Both the position numbers and the translations under genes were made by a program. This document shows, piece by piece, positions 9,860-18,038 of a stretch of DNA of 64,000 bases. Position 1 is the first letter of the stretch, and each line of letters starts with the position of its first letter. The notes beneath the pieces were generated by a model. It saw only the letters and a program-made list of their open reading frames with translations. It ran no database searches and was not told the DNA's origin. The stretch is from Botrimarina hoheduenensis (GTDB taxonomy: Bacteria > Planctomycetota > Planctomycetia > Pirellulales > Lacipirellulaceae): the NCBI RefSeq assembly GCF_007859815.1, contig NZ_SJPH01000004.1, forward strand, positions 310,001 to 374,000, in the 5' to 3' direction.

Positions 9860-10773
9860 GCCTCACCGATCGCGCGTTCATCGCCGCTTACCAGCAGCCC
9901 GCAGCCCGCAGCGGTTCGCGGGTCCTGCCGGAAACGAGCACAACATCGGTCAAGGTGCACACGGTGTCGCCCCATGCAGAAGTGCAACGTATGCCGGCCC
10001 CCCATTTCAAGCCCGCCGCGGCCGCGGTGAAGCGACCGCTCTCGGCTTTGATCGGCGAACGTTCGTCTCTGGTCCGCGAGACAAACAGGGACGACGCGCC
10101 CGCCGCGATGAGGACCGAGCCCTCGACGGCTCCAAAAAGGTTTGAGATCGCTACGTTCACCTGGCCCGCTATCGTGCACAAGATCGTCGCACAGGCCGGC
10201 GACCAGCTGCTCGAGGCGGTTGAACAACTGTTGGCCTCCGAAGAGCCGTGTCCGCTCGCACTGGTCGGTGATCGTAGCGGTGTGGGCCTCACCACAACCA
10301 CACTCGCGATCGCGCTGGCCGCCGCCAAGTCGGGACGTTCAGTAATCGTGATCGACGCCAACCGAAACACTCAGCTTGCTAAGCGGCTTGGCGTTTCTGC
10401 GCTGCCGGCCCTATCCGCGTGTGGTGAATCGGGAGACCCGTTTGCCGGACGTTCGGTGCATAGCCTGCAAGATGGCGTCACGCTGGCCGTCACCGATGAA
10501 GGGCTCAGCATCGACGCCGCCTCAGTGATCGGCGCTGCGGCCGCCGACCGGCTGGTACTGATCGACGCAGGCCCTGCACGGCCGGATCGTTCCTCGGGGG
10601 CTTCACCGGTGCGTTGGTCGGCGTGGTCGATGACCGCCCGCTTCGTGCTGGTCAGCTCCGCACAAACGAACAAAGACCGTCGACTCGCAATCGATGCTCT
10701 CTGCTCGGCCGGAGTGGCCCCGCGGGGTGTGATTGAAACACCAGCGTCGCATGGCCGCTTCCCTGTCGCTTGA
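9856..10773 (+). CDS. CpsD/ParA-like P-loop protein with degenerate Walker A
   Basis: The 305-residue protein has a roughly 100-residue variable N-terminus and then a MinD/ParA/CpsD-type Rossmann domain. The Walker A region reads RSGVGLTTTT (residues 140-149). The family signature is KGGxGKTT, so the signature lysine is Arg140 and the catalytic P-loop lysine is Leu145. The following strand VIVIDANRNTQLAKRLG matches the Walker A' segment of tyrosine autokinases, and VLIDAGP matches Walker B. The tail lacks an obvious tyrosine cluster. It overlaps the gene before it (ATGA). The downstream ExeA-like ATPase begins 49 bases after its stop, or overlaps it if an upstream start is used. In exopolysaccharide/PEP-CTERM loci of other bacteria a tyrosine autokinase and an ExeA-like ATPase occur together, so an envelope or secretion role is inferred. 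Loss of the P-loop lysine suggests weak or absent ATP hydrolysis. Confidence 0.72.
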   Translation: MSLTDRAFIAAYQQPAARSGSRVLPETSTTSVKVHTVSPHAEVQRMPAPHFKPAAAAVKRPLSALIGERSSLVRETNRDDAPAAMRTEPSTAPKRFEIATFTWPAIVHKIVAQAGDQLLEAVEQLLASEEPCPLALVGDRSGVGLTTTTLAIALAAAKSGRSVIVIDANRNTQLAKRLGVSALPALSACGESGDPFAGRSVHSLQDGVTLAVTDEGLSIDAASVIGAAAADRLVLIDAGPARPDRSSGASPVRWSAWSMTARFVLVSSAQTNKDRRLAIDALCSAGVAPRGVIETPASHGRFPVA

Positions 10774-10822
10774 GGCCCGCTCGACGTGCCGCTCCACTGC
10801 AACGCCCCTGGCGAGCCACCCG

Positions 10823-11635
10823 ATGTATCTCGACTACTGGCAACTATCGCGTAAACCGTTCGAAACGCCCTCGGCGGCGTCCGGGCGGTTCTTTGCCTGC
10901 GAATCCCAAGACGGTGCCCTGCTCAAGCTGCGCTACGCGGTCGAGAATGGGCGCGCTCTGGCAGCCCTCGCCGGCCCCAGTGGCGTGGGCAAGACCCTGC
11001 TTGTTCGCCGTCTCGCTGAGACGACACGACCCGCCAAGCTCGTGCATCTGGTGTTTCCGCAGATGTCAGGACGCGACCTGCTCGCCTACTTGGCCGAGAG
11101 ACTCGGAGCTCCCACGGCAAGCAATGCAACCGGCTCGGTGGAAGAATCGGTCCGCCGTATCGAAGGCCTTGTGAACGGCACGGATACGGGGCGGGCGCTG
11201 GTGGTCATCGATGAGGCGCACCTGCTGGAAGACACCGGAGCGCTCGAAACCCTGCGGCTCTTGACCAATTTCAACGACGACGGGGCCACCGCTTTCACCC
11301 TCGTACTGGTTGGTCAGATGCGGTTGCTCTCCTGCGTGGCGAGGCACGCGGCGCTCGACGAACGCCTCGCGGTGAAGACGCTCGTCAGGGGGTTCACCGC
11401 TGCCGAGACAGCACAGTACGTCCGTTGGCGGCTCACCGAGGCCGGTGCCGAAAGAGAGCTGTTCGACAAGGGCGCGCTGCAAAGACTGTTCACGCACACG
11501 GGTGGCGTCGCCCGCCAGATCGATCGACTCTGCGATCTCGCTCTGGTGGTCGGCATGTCGGACCAAACCCCGACGCTCGGGTCCGGTCAGATCGATGCGG
11601 TACAGCGAGAGCTGGTTACGGTGGGTGCCGATTGA
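10823..11635 (+). CDS. ExeA/GspA-like AAA ATPase
   Basis: The 270-residue protein begins MYLDYWQLSRKPFE, the standard opening of ExeA/GspA-type secretion ATPases, so I prefer the ATG at 10823 over the in-frame start at 10733 that would overlap the preceding gene. Walker A is GPSGVGKT (Lys57), Walker B is VVIDEAHLL (Asp130, Glu131), and a sensor-like LVGQ and an arginine-containing GGVARQID helix follow. It lacks the membrane segment and peptidoglycan-binding domain of full-length ExeA. It therefore resembles the short ATPases found in PEP-CTERM/exopolysaccharide loci and some transposition helpers. It is the last gene of a tight three-gene operon with a membrane protein and a CpsD/ParA-like protein, and the next gene is convergent. 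The context favours envelope or polysaccharide export rather than transposition, since no transposase is nearby. Confidence 0.82.
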   Translation: MYLDYWQLSRKPFETPSAASGRFFACESQDGALLKLRYAVENGRALAALAGPSGVGKTLLVRRLAETTRPAKLVHLVFPQMSGRDLLAYLAERLGAPTASNATGSVEESVRRIEGLVNGTDTGRALVVIDEAHLLEDTGALETLRLLTNFNDDGATAFTLVLVGQMRLLSCVARHAALDERLAVKTLVRGFTAAETAQYVRWRLTEAGAERELFDKGALQRLFTHTGGVARQIDRLCDLALVVGMSDQTPTLGSGQIDAVQRELVTVGAD

Positions 11636-11693
11636 GCGACCCCCATGGGGGCCAGCTGCGTCGTTGGCAGAACCCCGGCTGCTTGGCGGGCTC

Positions 11694-13313
11694 TCAGGTC
11701 CGCTGAGGGGCAGCGCGACCGGCAAGTGCGCACGCTGCCAACGCTAAGAGCAGCCCCGTCGCGGGCTCGGGGATGCTGGTCGCGGTGCCGAAGCCCCAAT
11801 TCAACAACAGGCGGTTTAGCTCGTCGTTGTCGATCTCGCTGCCGAGGGGCTGATCTCCCGTCCAGCCGGCGGGCACCGGGGGAACCGGTCCGCCCCAGTT
11901 GACCAGCAAGAGGTTCAGGTCCTCGTTGTCGACGCGGCCGTCGCCACTGAAATCGCCCGCTACCACCGGTACGCCGATAACTTCATACGCCAACGGGATG
12001 ACGGTGAGTGCGTTCTCGGCACCTTGGCTGGTGCTGGAGACCACAACGCTGCCGGTCTTCGCACCGGGCGATGAGGTGTCGAGCGAGATCGAGTAGGTAG
12101 ACCCCGGTGAGAGCGCGAGCTCGAAGCCAGCCCCCCCCCCCGACGCGGCACCCGTGCCCGCCAAGGCGTAATCGAGTTCATCGGCCCCTAAGACCGCCAC
12201 GACATCCGCGGCATTGCGGACAGTTAGATCAAAGGAGAACGATTCTCCTAGTTGGAGAGTGGCGGGAATCGTGTCGTGGAGCACTTCCATAACGGCGGGC
12301 AACTGGTAGTCCGCGACAACCGGAAGGTGATCGCTGAAGTTGAACAACGCGTTCAACACGCTCGCGGGCTGCGAACGGCCCACAAACGTGTTGTTGATCG
12401 ATTGGTTGTAGGAGACCCCGTCGTTGCCGAAAGCCTTCATCGAGTGCTCAAGCCCCGAGAGGCCGATCGACGTGGGACCGAGATAGCTAAGCCCCTCGCC
12501 GTCGAGCAAATCATCGGTCGTCAATTGCAGGTCGAAGCGGTCGTCCATTCCGCCACCGGCACCGCCATCACCGATCGACCCGCTGCGTGTCGATTGGGTC
12601 AGATGGCTCGCGACGGTCACGTTGGGCCATGAAGAGAGTCCTAGCGGATCAAACGCCTGGCCATTTCCTGCGGCACGCAGCGTCGTGTACGCCGCCTCGA
12701 AACTGCTCCCGATGTTCATATCGCCCATATAGAGCGCGTTGACCTGGGAACCCAAGCTGTTGGAGTTGTTACGGATGGCGGTTGCTTCGGCGTTTCGATC
12801 ACTTTGATCCGAGCCGGTGCTGCCCGCTTTGAAGTGGCTGTTGTAGGTGTACAGCGTTGCGTCCGGCGACGTGTAGCCAACCGGCTGAAACTGTCCGCGG
12901 AGCGTTGCGCGCGGAGCGGTCGAGAAGACCTGCTGAGTTGCTACAAGCGAGACGGTTGAGGTGTCGTAAACGTACATCAGCAGGTCGGCCCCCGTACCTA
13001 CCCGCCGGACCTGGTAGGTAGAAACGCCAAACAGATCGTTGAGCTCGTCGGCAATTCTCCGTCCGGTCGAATCGAAATCGCCGCCGACAAACGTGAAGGT
13101 CCGCTGCTCTTGTAAGCCGATGATGTCAGGCCGCTTCGCGATGCCATTGACCGGCGTGGTGGCGATCGCTCCGAAGATGGTCCGCAGTTCCGTTTCGTCG
13201 GTCGCATCAAACGGTTTGTCGAGTGTGTTGTAAGTAACCACCCGCAGCTGAGCGAACGCGCTTGACGTGAAAGCAAGTGCTGCAACCAAAAAGAAGGCGT
13301 ATCGACCGATCAT
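11694..13313 (-). CDS. Secreted endonuclease/exonuclease/phosphatase-fold protein with PEP-CTERM tail
   Basis: The 539 residues start at the ATG at 13313, giving a clean signal peptide (MIGRYAFFLVAALAFTSSAFA); an AAGG lies upstream. The N-terminal 330 or so residues carry the active-site motifs of the DNase I/exonuclease III superfamily: VVTYNTL, IGLQEQ, YNSHFKAG, GDMN and SDHLPVVADY. All key acidic and histidine positions appear intact, so a metal-dependent phosphodiesterase (extracellular nuclease or phosphatase) is likely. A beta-sandwich region follows, then a dockerin-like module (GDFSGDGRVDNEDLNLLL ... DNDELNRLLLNWGFG), then the sorting tail IPEP, a hydrophobic helix and basic residues. 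The C-terminal 90 residues are clearly paralogous to those of the PEP-CTERM gene just upstream (13473-14777). It is probably anchored or exported by an exosortase encoded elsewhere. The exact substrate cannot be told. Confidence 0.85.
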   Translation of the reverse strand: MIGRYAFFLVAALAFTSSAFAQLRVVTYNTLDKPFDATDETELRTIFGAIATTPVNGIAKRPDIIGLQEQRTFTFVGGDFDSTGRRIADELNDLFGVSTYQVRRVGTGADLLMYVYDTSTVSLVATQQVFSTAPRATLRGQFQPVGYTSPDATLYTYNSHFKAGSTGSDQSDRNAEATAIRNNSNSLGSQVNALYMGDMNIGSSFEAAYTTLRAAGNGQAFDPLGLSSWPNVTVASHLTQSTRSGSIGDGGAGGGMDDRFDLQLTTDDLLDGEGLSYLGPTSIGLSGLEHSMKAFGNDGVSYNQSINNTFVGRSQPASVLNALFNFSDHLPVVADYQLPAVMEVLHDTIPATLQLGESFSFDLTVRNAADVVAVLGADELDYALAGTGAASGGGAGFELALSPGSTYSISLDTSSPGAKTGSVVVSSTSQGAENALTVIPLAYEVIGVPVVAGDFSGDGRVDNEDLNLLLVNWGGPVPPVPAGWTGDQPLGSEIDNDELNRLLLNWGFGTATSIPEPATGLLLALAACALAGRAAPQRT

Positions 13314-13366
13314 CGGGGGTATACCTTGAGGTAGCTTTAACTCTGAAAGTGTCAGAGAAAATGTCA

Positions 13367-13408
13367 AACAAGCAAGAAAGGCGGGGCGGCCAAACGGCCA
13401 CCCCGCCT
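13367..13408 (-). terminator. Rho-independent terminator of upstream PEP-CTERM gene
   Basis: On the minus strand a 13-base stem (AGGCGGGGTGGCC with GGCCGCCCCGCCT, one mismatch) closes a GTTT loop and is followed by TTTCTTGCTTGTTT. The stem spans 13379-13391 and 13396-13408. It lies 65 bases after the stop of the PEP-CTERM gene at 13473 and before the start of the next minus-strand gene at 13313, so the two PEP-CTERM genes are probably separate transcripts. Confidence 0.8.
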
Positions 13409-13472
13409 CGTTAGGTTAATCCATCCGCGTGACTAAAGCCCGCAAAAAGCTGGGCTCAGAGCACCGAACGGC

Positions 13473-14777
13473 TTAGCGACGGTTGCGCGTGGCGACACCG
13501 GCCAGGGCGATCAGGCCCAACAGCGCGGCGGTGGGCTCGGGGACGGCAACGCCGACACCAAAGCCCCAGTTGCCAAGCAGGTTGTTCAATTCGCCGTTAT
13601 CAACGGGCGAGCTAAAGCCATTGATCCACGATCCGGGAACCGTCGGCGAACCCCAGTTGCCAAGCAGTAGGTTCAGGTCGCCGTTGTCAACCTTGCCGTC
13701 GCCGTTGAAGTCGCCCGGGTTGAGCGCGACCACGTCTCCCTCGCTGAGGACCAGATTGTCGAACAAGATGTACTCAAGCGAGCCATCGGCAACCGCGTTC
13801 AGAGTGATCGTAAGCGTCGTTCCGGTCCCATTGATCGGGGCGGTAATCGTCTGAAACTCGTTCGTGATCTGCGTGCCCGAGTCGAAGTTGTTGCCCGTGG
13901 CGTCCGGAGCGGTTGTCGGGTTGACGTACAACGGATCCTTGTAGGCTTCGAGTTCCGTATTGGTAAACGAGCCATTCGTGTAGCCACGAACTTCTTGTGT
14001 GCCACCGAAGAACGTGAGGGGCACCTGACCGTCCATCGCGACGCTGTCACCGTTCGTACCGGTATCACGCGGGTGAAAGGTCAGGCTGCTTCCGCCCGAG
14101 CCGGTAATCGCCGACAACCACTGGCTTTCGTTAAAGAACGGCGAGAAGTAAGCGTCGTACTGCGCCCCCGACTCCATCGTTACCAAGTAGAGCTGGCCCG
14201 AGTCGGTCAAACCGAAGGTCGGGTCAACGTTCTGATCGACCCCGATGTCAAAGGCGGTTGAAGACGAACCGCCGTCGATCGAGTAGGAGAAACGCAGGAA
14301 GTCACTGGCGTCGAAATCGCCAATCGCAGCGATGTCGAGGCTCAGCTCGATGTTGCTGCGACCGCTGATGTCGAACGTCCAAACGGCCGAGACGGATCCG
14401 CCCGGATTGTCGCCGTTGACGGTGTCGGCGAGGCCAACCACGGCGTCGTTCTTCGTCGAACGCAGAATACCGATCTGGTCACCCGGGAAGGAACCCGCCG
14501 AGTCATCGGAGACGTCAAACGGAACAAAGCTGCCAAGATTGCGACCATAGCGGCCGAAGATGTCGAAACCGCTGCCAGGGAAGTTGCCCGGCTGGAGGTT
14601 TCCTTGGAACATCGACATCGAGTTGTCGGGCGTAAACACGGCGGGCACGGTCGGCCCGGGGAGGCCGCCGTTGGTGGTGCCACCATCCAGGTCATCGCCG
14701 GCAAAGGGGGTCGCGGCAAATACCGAAGTGGCGAGCATCGTCGCCGCGGCAAAAGCCATCACGCTTGTGATCTTCAT
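13473..14777 (-). CDS. PEP-CTERM protein with dockerin-like module
   Basis: The 434 residues begin at ATG 14777, with AAGGA about 9 bases upstream and a signal peptide (MKITSVMAFAAATMLATSVFA). The bulk is a beta-rich, Gly/Ser/Asp-rich extracellular domain resembling carbohydrate-binding or jelly-roll folds; no catalytic motif is seen. Near the C-terminus are two half-units of a dockerin-like calcium-binding module (GDFNGDGKVDNGDLNLLL and DNGELNNLLGNWGFG). They are followed by the PEP-CTERM tail VPEP, a hydrophobic helix and RNRR. PEP-CTERM tails are processed by exosortases and are linked to exopolysaccharide production. The gene has its own terminator downstream. Its function beyond surface display is unknown. 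Confidence 0.85.
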   Translation of the reverse strand: MKITSVMAFAAATMLATSVFAATPFAGDDLDGGTTNGGLPGPTVPAVFTPDNSMSMFQGNLQPGNFPGSGFDIFGRYGRNLGSFVPFDVSDDSAGSFPGDQIGILRSTKNDAVVGLADTVNGDNPGGSVSAVWTFDISGRSNIELSLDIAAIGDFDASDFLRFSYSIDGGSSSTAFDIGVDQNVDPTFGLTDSGQLYLVTMESGAQYDAYFSPFFNESQWLSAITGSGGSSLTFHPRDTGTNGDSVAMDGQVPLTFFGGTQEVRGYTNGSFTNTELEAYKDPLYVNPTTAPDATGNNFDSGTQITNEFQTITAPINGTGTTLTITLNAVADGSLEYILFDNLVLSEGDVVALNPGDFNGDGKVDNGDLNLLLGNWGSPTVPGSWINGFSSPVDNGELNNLLGNWGFGVGVAVPEPTAALLGLIALAGVATRNRR

Positions 14778-15425
14778 GACAGGGGTTCCTTGGTGTGATT
14801 CGAGACGGGGGACGGGTTGGATGATCGGCCCCGGGGGACAGCGCATCCGGTGTGGGGAGTGGGGAGGCAGTTCGACTCACCGGGGCGAGTCGGGGCAGGT
14901 GCTGATAGAAGAGCCGCGCGGCTGTGGCAGAAGAATAATTGACAAGGGTAGGGACCCCTTCCGTGGGTGACGCCTTCTGTCAAATACTCACGGCCGACAA
15001 ATTTGCCGGCTCGGCCATCAGCTTTTCCGTGGGACAGGAAACTCGCGACTAAAAATTTCAGCTCAGCAGGTAGGATATTCGAGAGCCCGCTATCAGCCGT
15101 TAATGGCCCAGGTGGAGCTGGCCAAAGCACAGAAGATTGCCGGGGATCTCTAGGTGGGAGTCAGGTCTCGCGACGAATGACGAACAGGGAATTGATACAA
15201 ACCCGCTCGGCACATCCACATCGCGATCATCTATCCAGCTTGATAGTCAGTCTCTCAGGGGTGTATTTGCCGTACAGACGATACGGGCCGCCTCAAACAA
15301 ACCCCTAGACGCATTAACGCCTTCATGTCCAGATTCTAAACGCTCAGCGAGCCTTTCGCGACAGACTAGGTCCGATTTTCACGCATTCTTGATACTCTTG
15401 TAGCGCCACTCCGCAGCCAACTCGT
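14778..15425. other. Intergenic gap of about 650 bases, no convincing gene
   Basis: This stretch separates the minus-strand PEP-CTERM gene from larB on the plus strand and must hold both promoters. It is visibly less GC-rich than its surroundings, particularly between about 14930 and 15420. Short open frames exist (for example 14967-15308 on the plus strand), but their translations are compositionally unlike proteins and have no ribosome binding site that I could see. I found no tRNA, riboswitch or clear terminator. A small RNA cannot be excluded. Confidence 0.5.
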
Positions 15426-16160
15426 ATGCCCCCACCCCCCTCTAAAGGACGCCAACCGACCGTTTCGGTCGCGGACCAGACGGTCAGCCTTGATGTTGAC
15501 CGGGCGGCCCGCTGCGGTTTTCCGGAGGTGGTCTACGGTGAAGGTAAGCCGGCCCCGATGATTGTCGAGATCATCGAGGCTCAGCAGGCGCGGGGCGACG
15601 CCTCACTGGTCACCCGTCTCGACCCCGCTGTCGCCCCGATCCTGCTCAACCGCTTTCCCTCGGCGGTCCACAATCCGGTTGGCCGTACGTTCCGACTGGC
15701 GGGGGCCGGCGATACCCCCTCCTGCGAGGGGTTTATCGCGGTCATTACCGCCGGATCGACCGACCTTCCCGTCGCCGAAGAGGCCTGCGAGACGCTGGCG
15801 TGGATGGGGGTCAGGACGGTGAGGATTAACGATGTGGGGGTCGCCGGACCGCACCGCCTGCCCGAACGACGCGACGAATTCCGTCATGCTACCGCCCTTG
15901 TCGTTGTGGCGGGCATGGAGGGTGCGTTGCCAAGTGTCGTGGGCGGCTACGTTGGTTGCCCCGTCATCGCGGTCCCCACCAGTGTCGGGTACGGAGCCAA
16001 CCTGGGCGGCATCGCCGCTTTGCTCTCGATGCTCAACAGCTGCGCTTCCAATGTCGCGGTGGTGAATATCGATGCGGGCTTCAAAGCGGGCTACATGGCC
16101 GGGCTGATCGCCACGCGTGTCTCGGCTCCTCATCCTTCTGCCCCTTCAGGGCCGGCGTGA
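15426..16160 (+). CDS. larB: LarB, nickel-pincer cofactor biosynthesis carboxylase/hydrolase
   Basis: The 244-residue protein matches LarB, which carboxylates nicotinic acid adenine dinucleotide and hydrolyses the phosphoanhydride in the first step of the nickel-pincer nucleotide used by lactate racemase. The N-terminal part has the LarB-type DVDRAARCGFPEVVYGEGK segment. The C-terminal part is the PurE-like domain with ITAGSTDLPVAEEA, VVVAGMEGALPSVVGG and PTSVGYGANLGG. Its stop overlaps the GTG start of nnrD (GTGA at 16157), so the two are co-translated. No larC, larE or larA is present in the window. The start is ATG 15426; the first residues are proline-rich and poorly conserved, so a slightly later start is possible. 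Confidence 0.9.
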   Translation: MPPPPSKGRQPTVSVADQTVSLDVDRAARCGFPEVVYGEGKPAPMIVEIIEAQQARGDASLVTRLDPAVAPILLNRFPSAVHNPVGRTFRLAGAGDTPSCEGFIAVITAGSTDLPVAEEACETLAWMGVRTVRINDVGVAGPHRLPERRDEFRHATALVVVAGMEGALPSVVGGYVGCPVIAVPTSVGYGANLGGIAALLSMLNSCASNVAVVNIDAGFKAGYMAGLIATRVSAPHPSAPSGPA

Positions 16161-17032
16161 TCGACGTTACCGACACCGAGCTGCCACTTCTGCCCGCACG
16201 TGATCCCTTCGGTCACAAGGGCGACTATGGCCGGGGTCTGGTTGTCGGTGGATCGCTGGGCATGGCCGGCGCACCGGCGCTCAGCGCGATGGCGTGTCTG
16301 GCCTCGGGGGCTGGGCTCGTGGCGGTCGCCACACCGCGTTGCGTGCTCTCGACCGTCGCGGGCTATTGCCCCGCCTACACGACCCACCCATTAGCTGATG
16401 ACGGCGAACAACTGGTCGCTGAAGCTCGCACAGCCCTCGACCAATTGCTCAGCGAGGCCGACGCAGCGGCGATGGGGCCGGGCATCGGACGCGGCGACGC
16501 CATCAATGATCTCCTCGAGAGGGCTTGGACAGAGTCGCTGCCCGCGGTAATCGATGCCGACGGACTCAATGCGCTCGCTGCTCGAAGAAGTTTTCTAGGC
16601 ACGCCGGGAGGGCCGCGAGTTTTAACGCCGCACGCCAAAGAATTCGCCCGCCTGCGGGGCCAACCGCTGGATAACCCTAATCACGACGCACAGCGCCTCG
16701 AAGCGGCCGCGGAACTCGCCCGCTCGTTGGGAGGACCCGAAACCGTTGTCCTGCTCAAAGGTGCCCGCACCGTGGTGACCAACGGCCACCGCTACGCGGT
16801 TAATAGCACCGGTAACCCCGGCATGGCGACCGGCGGTGTGGGCGATGTGCTCACTGGCGTGATCCTCGCGCTGCTGTGCCAGGGAATGGCCGCCTTTGAC
16901 GCCGCCCGGCTCGCGGCGCATGTCCACGGGTTGGCGGGGGACCTTGCAGCAGCGAAGCTAGGGCAGCTCAGCGTTACCGCACCGGCGCTCATTGAGGCGT
17001 TGCCTGCCGCCTGGCGTACGGTCAGCAGCTAG
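16157..17032 (+). CDS. nnrD: ADP/ATP-dependent NAD(P)H-hydrate dehydratase
   Basis: The 291-residue protein repairs hydrated NADH/NADPH (NADHX, NADPHX) by nucleotide-dependent dehydration. Diagnostic segments are RDPFGHKGDYGRGLVVGGS near the N-terminus, GPGIGR, VIDADGLNAL, VLTPHAKEF, LLKGARTVVTNG and the C-terminal NPGMATGGVGDVLTG that binds the nucleotide. A longer open frame extends upstream, but it lies inside larB in another frame. The GTG at 16157, overlapping the larB stop, gives the usual family N-terminus. The partner epimerase, often fused to this domain in other bacteria, is a separate gene at 39754-40413. The gene is coupled to larB, whose substrate is also a pyridine dinucleotide. 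Confidence 0.93.
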   Translation: MIDVTDTELPLLPARDPFGHKGDYGRGLVVGGSLGMAGAPALSAMACLASGAGLVAVATPRCVLSTVAGYCPAYTTHPLADDGEQLVAEARTALDQLLSEADAAAMGPGIGRGDAINDLLERAWTESLPAVIDADGLNALAARRSFLGTPGGPRVLTPHAKEFARLRGQPLDNPNHDAQRLEAAAELARSLGGPETVVLLKGARTVVTNGHRYAVNSTGNPGMATGGVGDVLTGVILALLCQGMAAFDAARLAAHVHGLAGDLAAAKLGQLSVTAPALIEALPAAWRTVSS

Positions 17033-17078
17033 TTTATTGCTTCGCTCTCGGCCCCCTCGGCTTTAAGACTTCCTTATC

Positions 17079-18038
17079 GTGCTGATCGTCCGACAGATTG
17101 ATGACCTTCCCGCAGAGCTGCGCGGCGGGGCGGTGACGATCGGCAACTTTGACGGCGTCCACCGGGGTCACGCGCGTCTGGTTGAGAGACTGCGGATGCG
17201 TGCCCAGGATGTTGGCGGTCCCGCGATTGTCTTCACGTTCGATCCCCACCCCGTCCGGCTGCTGCGGCCGGAACAATGTCCGCCGCCCCTTACCTGGACC
17301 GAGCGCAAGGCCGAATTGCTGGCCCGGTTGGGGGTCGATGGCGTGGTGGCGTATCCCACCAGCCGCGCGCTCTTGGGCCTTTCGGCGCGTCAGTTCTTTG
17401 ACCAAATCGTGGTTGAGAAACTGGCCGCGAAGGCGATGGTCGAGGGACCCAACTTTTATTTCGGCCGAAGCCGCGAAGGCAATGTCTCCCTGCTGGGCGA
17501 GTTCACCGCAGCCGCCGGCATGACGCTGGATGTGGTCGCTTCGGCCGAAGAGCAGGGCCAGATGATCTCCAGCAGCCGCATCCGCAACCTGATCGGTGAC
17601 CAGGGCGATGTGGCCGCTGCCGGTGCGATGCTGACCGCCCCCTACCGCTTGCGTGGCATCGTGACGCATGGTGCCGGTCGCGGCGCAACGATCGGCTTCC
17701 CCACCGCCAACCTGGAAGGGATCGACACGCTGCTCCCAGCTCACGGCGTCTACGCGGGAGTCGGGTGGCGAGGCGATAAGTCTTGGCCGGCAGCGATCAA
17801 TATCGGCCCCAACCCAACCTTCGGCGAGTCCACTGCCAAGCTCGAAGCCCACCTCATCGGCTGCAACGAATCGCTGTACGGTCAGCCGATGGAGCTTGAC
17901 TTCCTCGACCGACTGCGCGACGTTCGCCGCTTTGACACGACGGTCGAACTGACGGACCAGGTCTCACAAGACATCGCGTCTGCACAGCGGATCGCCGCTC
18001 AACTCGCACCCCCCCCCCCTTTTCGAGAAGGCCGATGA
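17079..18038 (+). CDS. ribF: Bifunctional riboflavin kinase/FAD synthetase
   Basis: The 319-residue RibF converts riboflavin to FMN and FMN to FAD. The N-terminal FAD synthetase nucleotidyltransferase domain has TIGNFDGVHRGH and later ISSSRIRNLI. The C-terminal flavokinase domain starts with LRGIVTHGAGRGATIGFPTANL and includes HGVYAG and a conserved LEAHLIG region. The start is GTG 17079 (MLIVRQIDDLP). The stop overlaps the next start (ATGA at 18035), so it is translationally coupled to the DHH phosphoesterase. Only 46 bases separate it from nnrD, too few for an FMN riboswitch. Length is normal for the family. Confidence 0.95.
   Translation: MLIVRQIDDLPAELRGGAVTIGNFDGVHRGHARLVERLRMRAQDVGGPAIVFTFDPHPVRLLRPEQCPPPLTWTERKAELLARLGVDGVVAYPTSRALLGLSARQFFDQIVVEKLAAKAMVEGPNFYFGRSREGNVSLLGEFTAAAGMTLDVVASAEEQGQMISSSRIRNLIGDQGDVAAAGAMLTAPYRLRGIVTHGAGRGATIGFPTANLEGIDTLLPAHGVYAGVGWRGDKSWPAAINIGPNPTFGESTAKLEAHLIGCNESLYGQPMELDFLDRLRDVRRFDTTVELTDQVSQDIASAQRIAAQLAPPPPFREGR

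Noticed and set aside
14967..15308. 113-residue plus-strand frame in the gap before larB
   Set aside because: No ribosome binding site, poor protein-like composition and no recognisable motif.
17033..17078. FMN riboswitch upstream of ribF
   Set aside because: Only 46 bases lie between nnrD and ribF, too short for this riboswitch, and no conserved element was seen.
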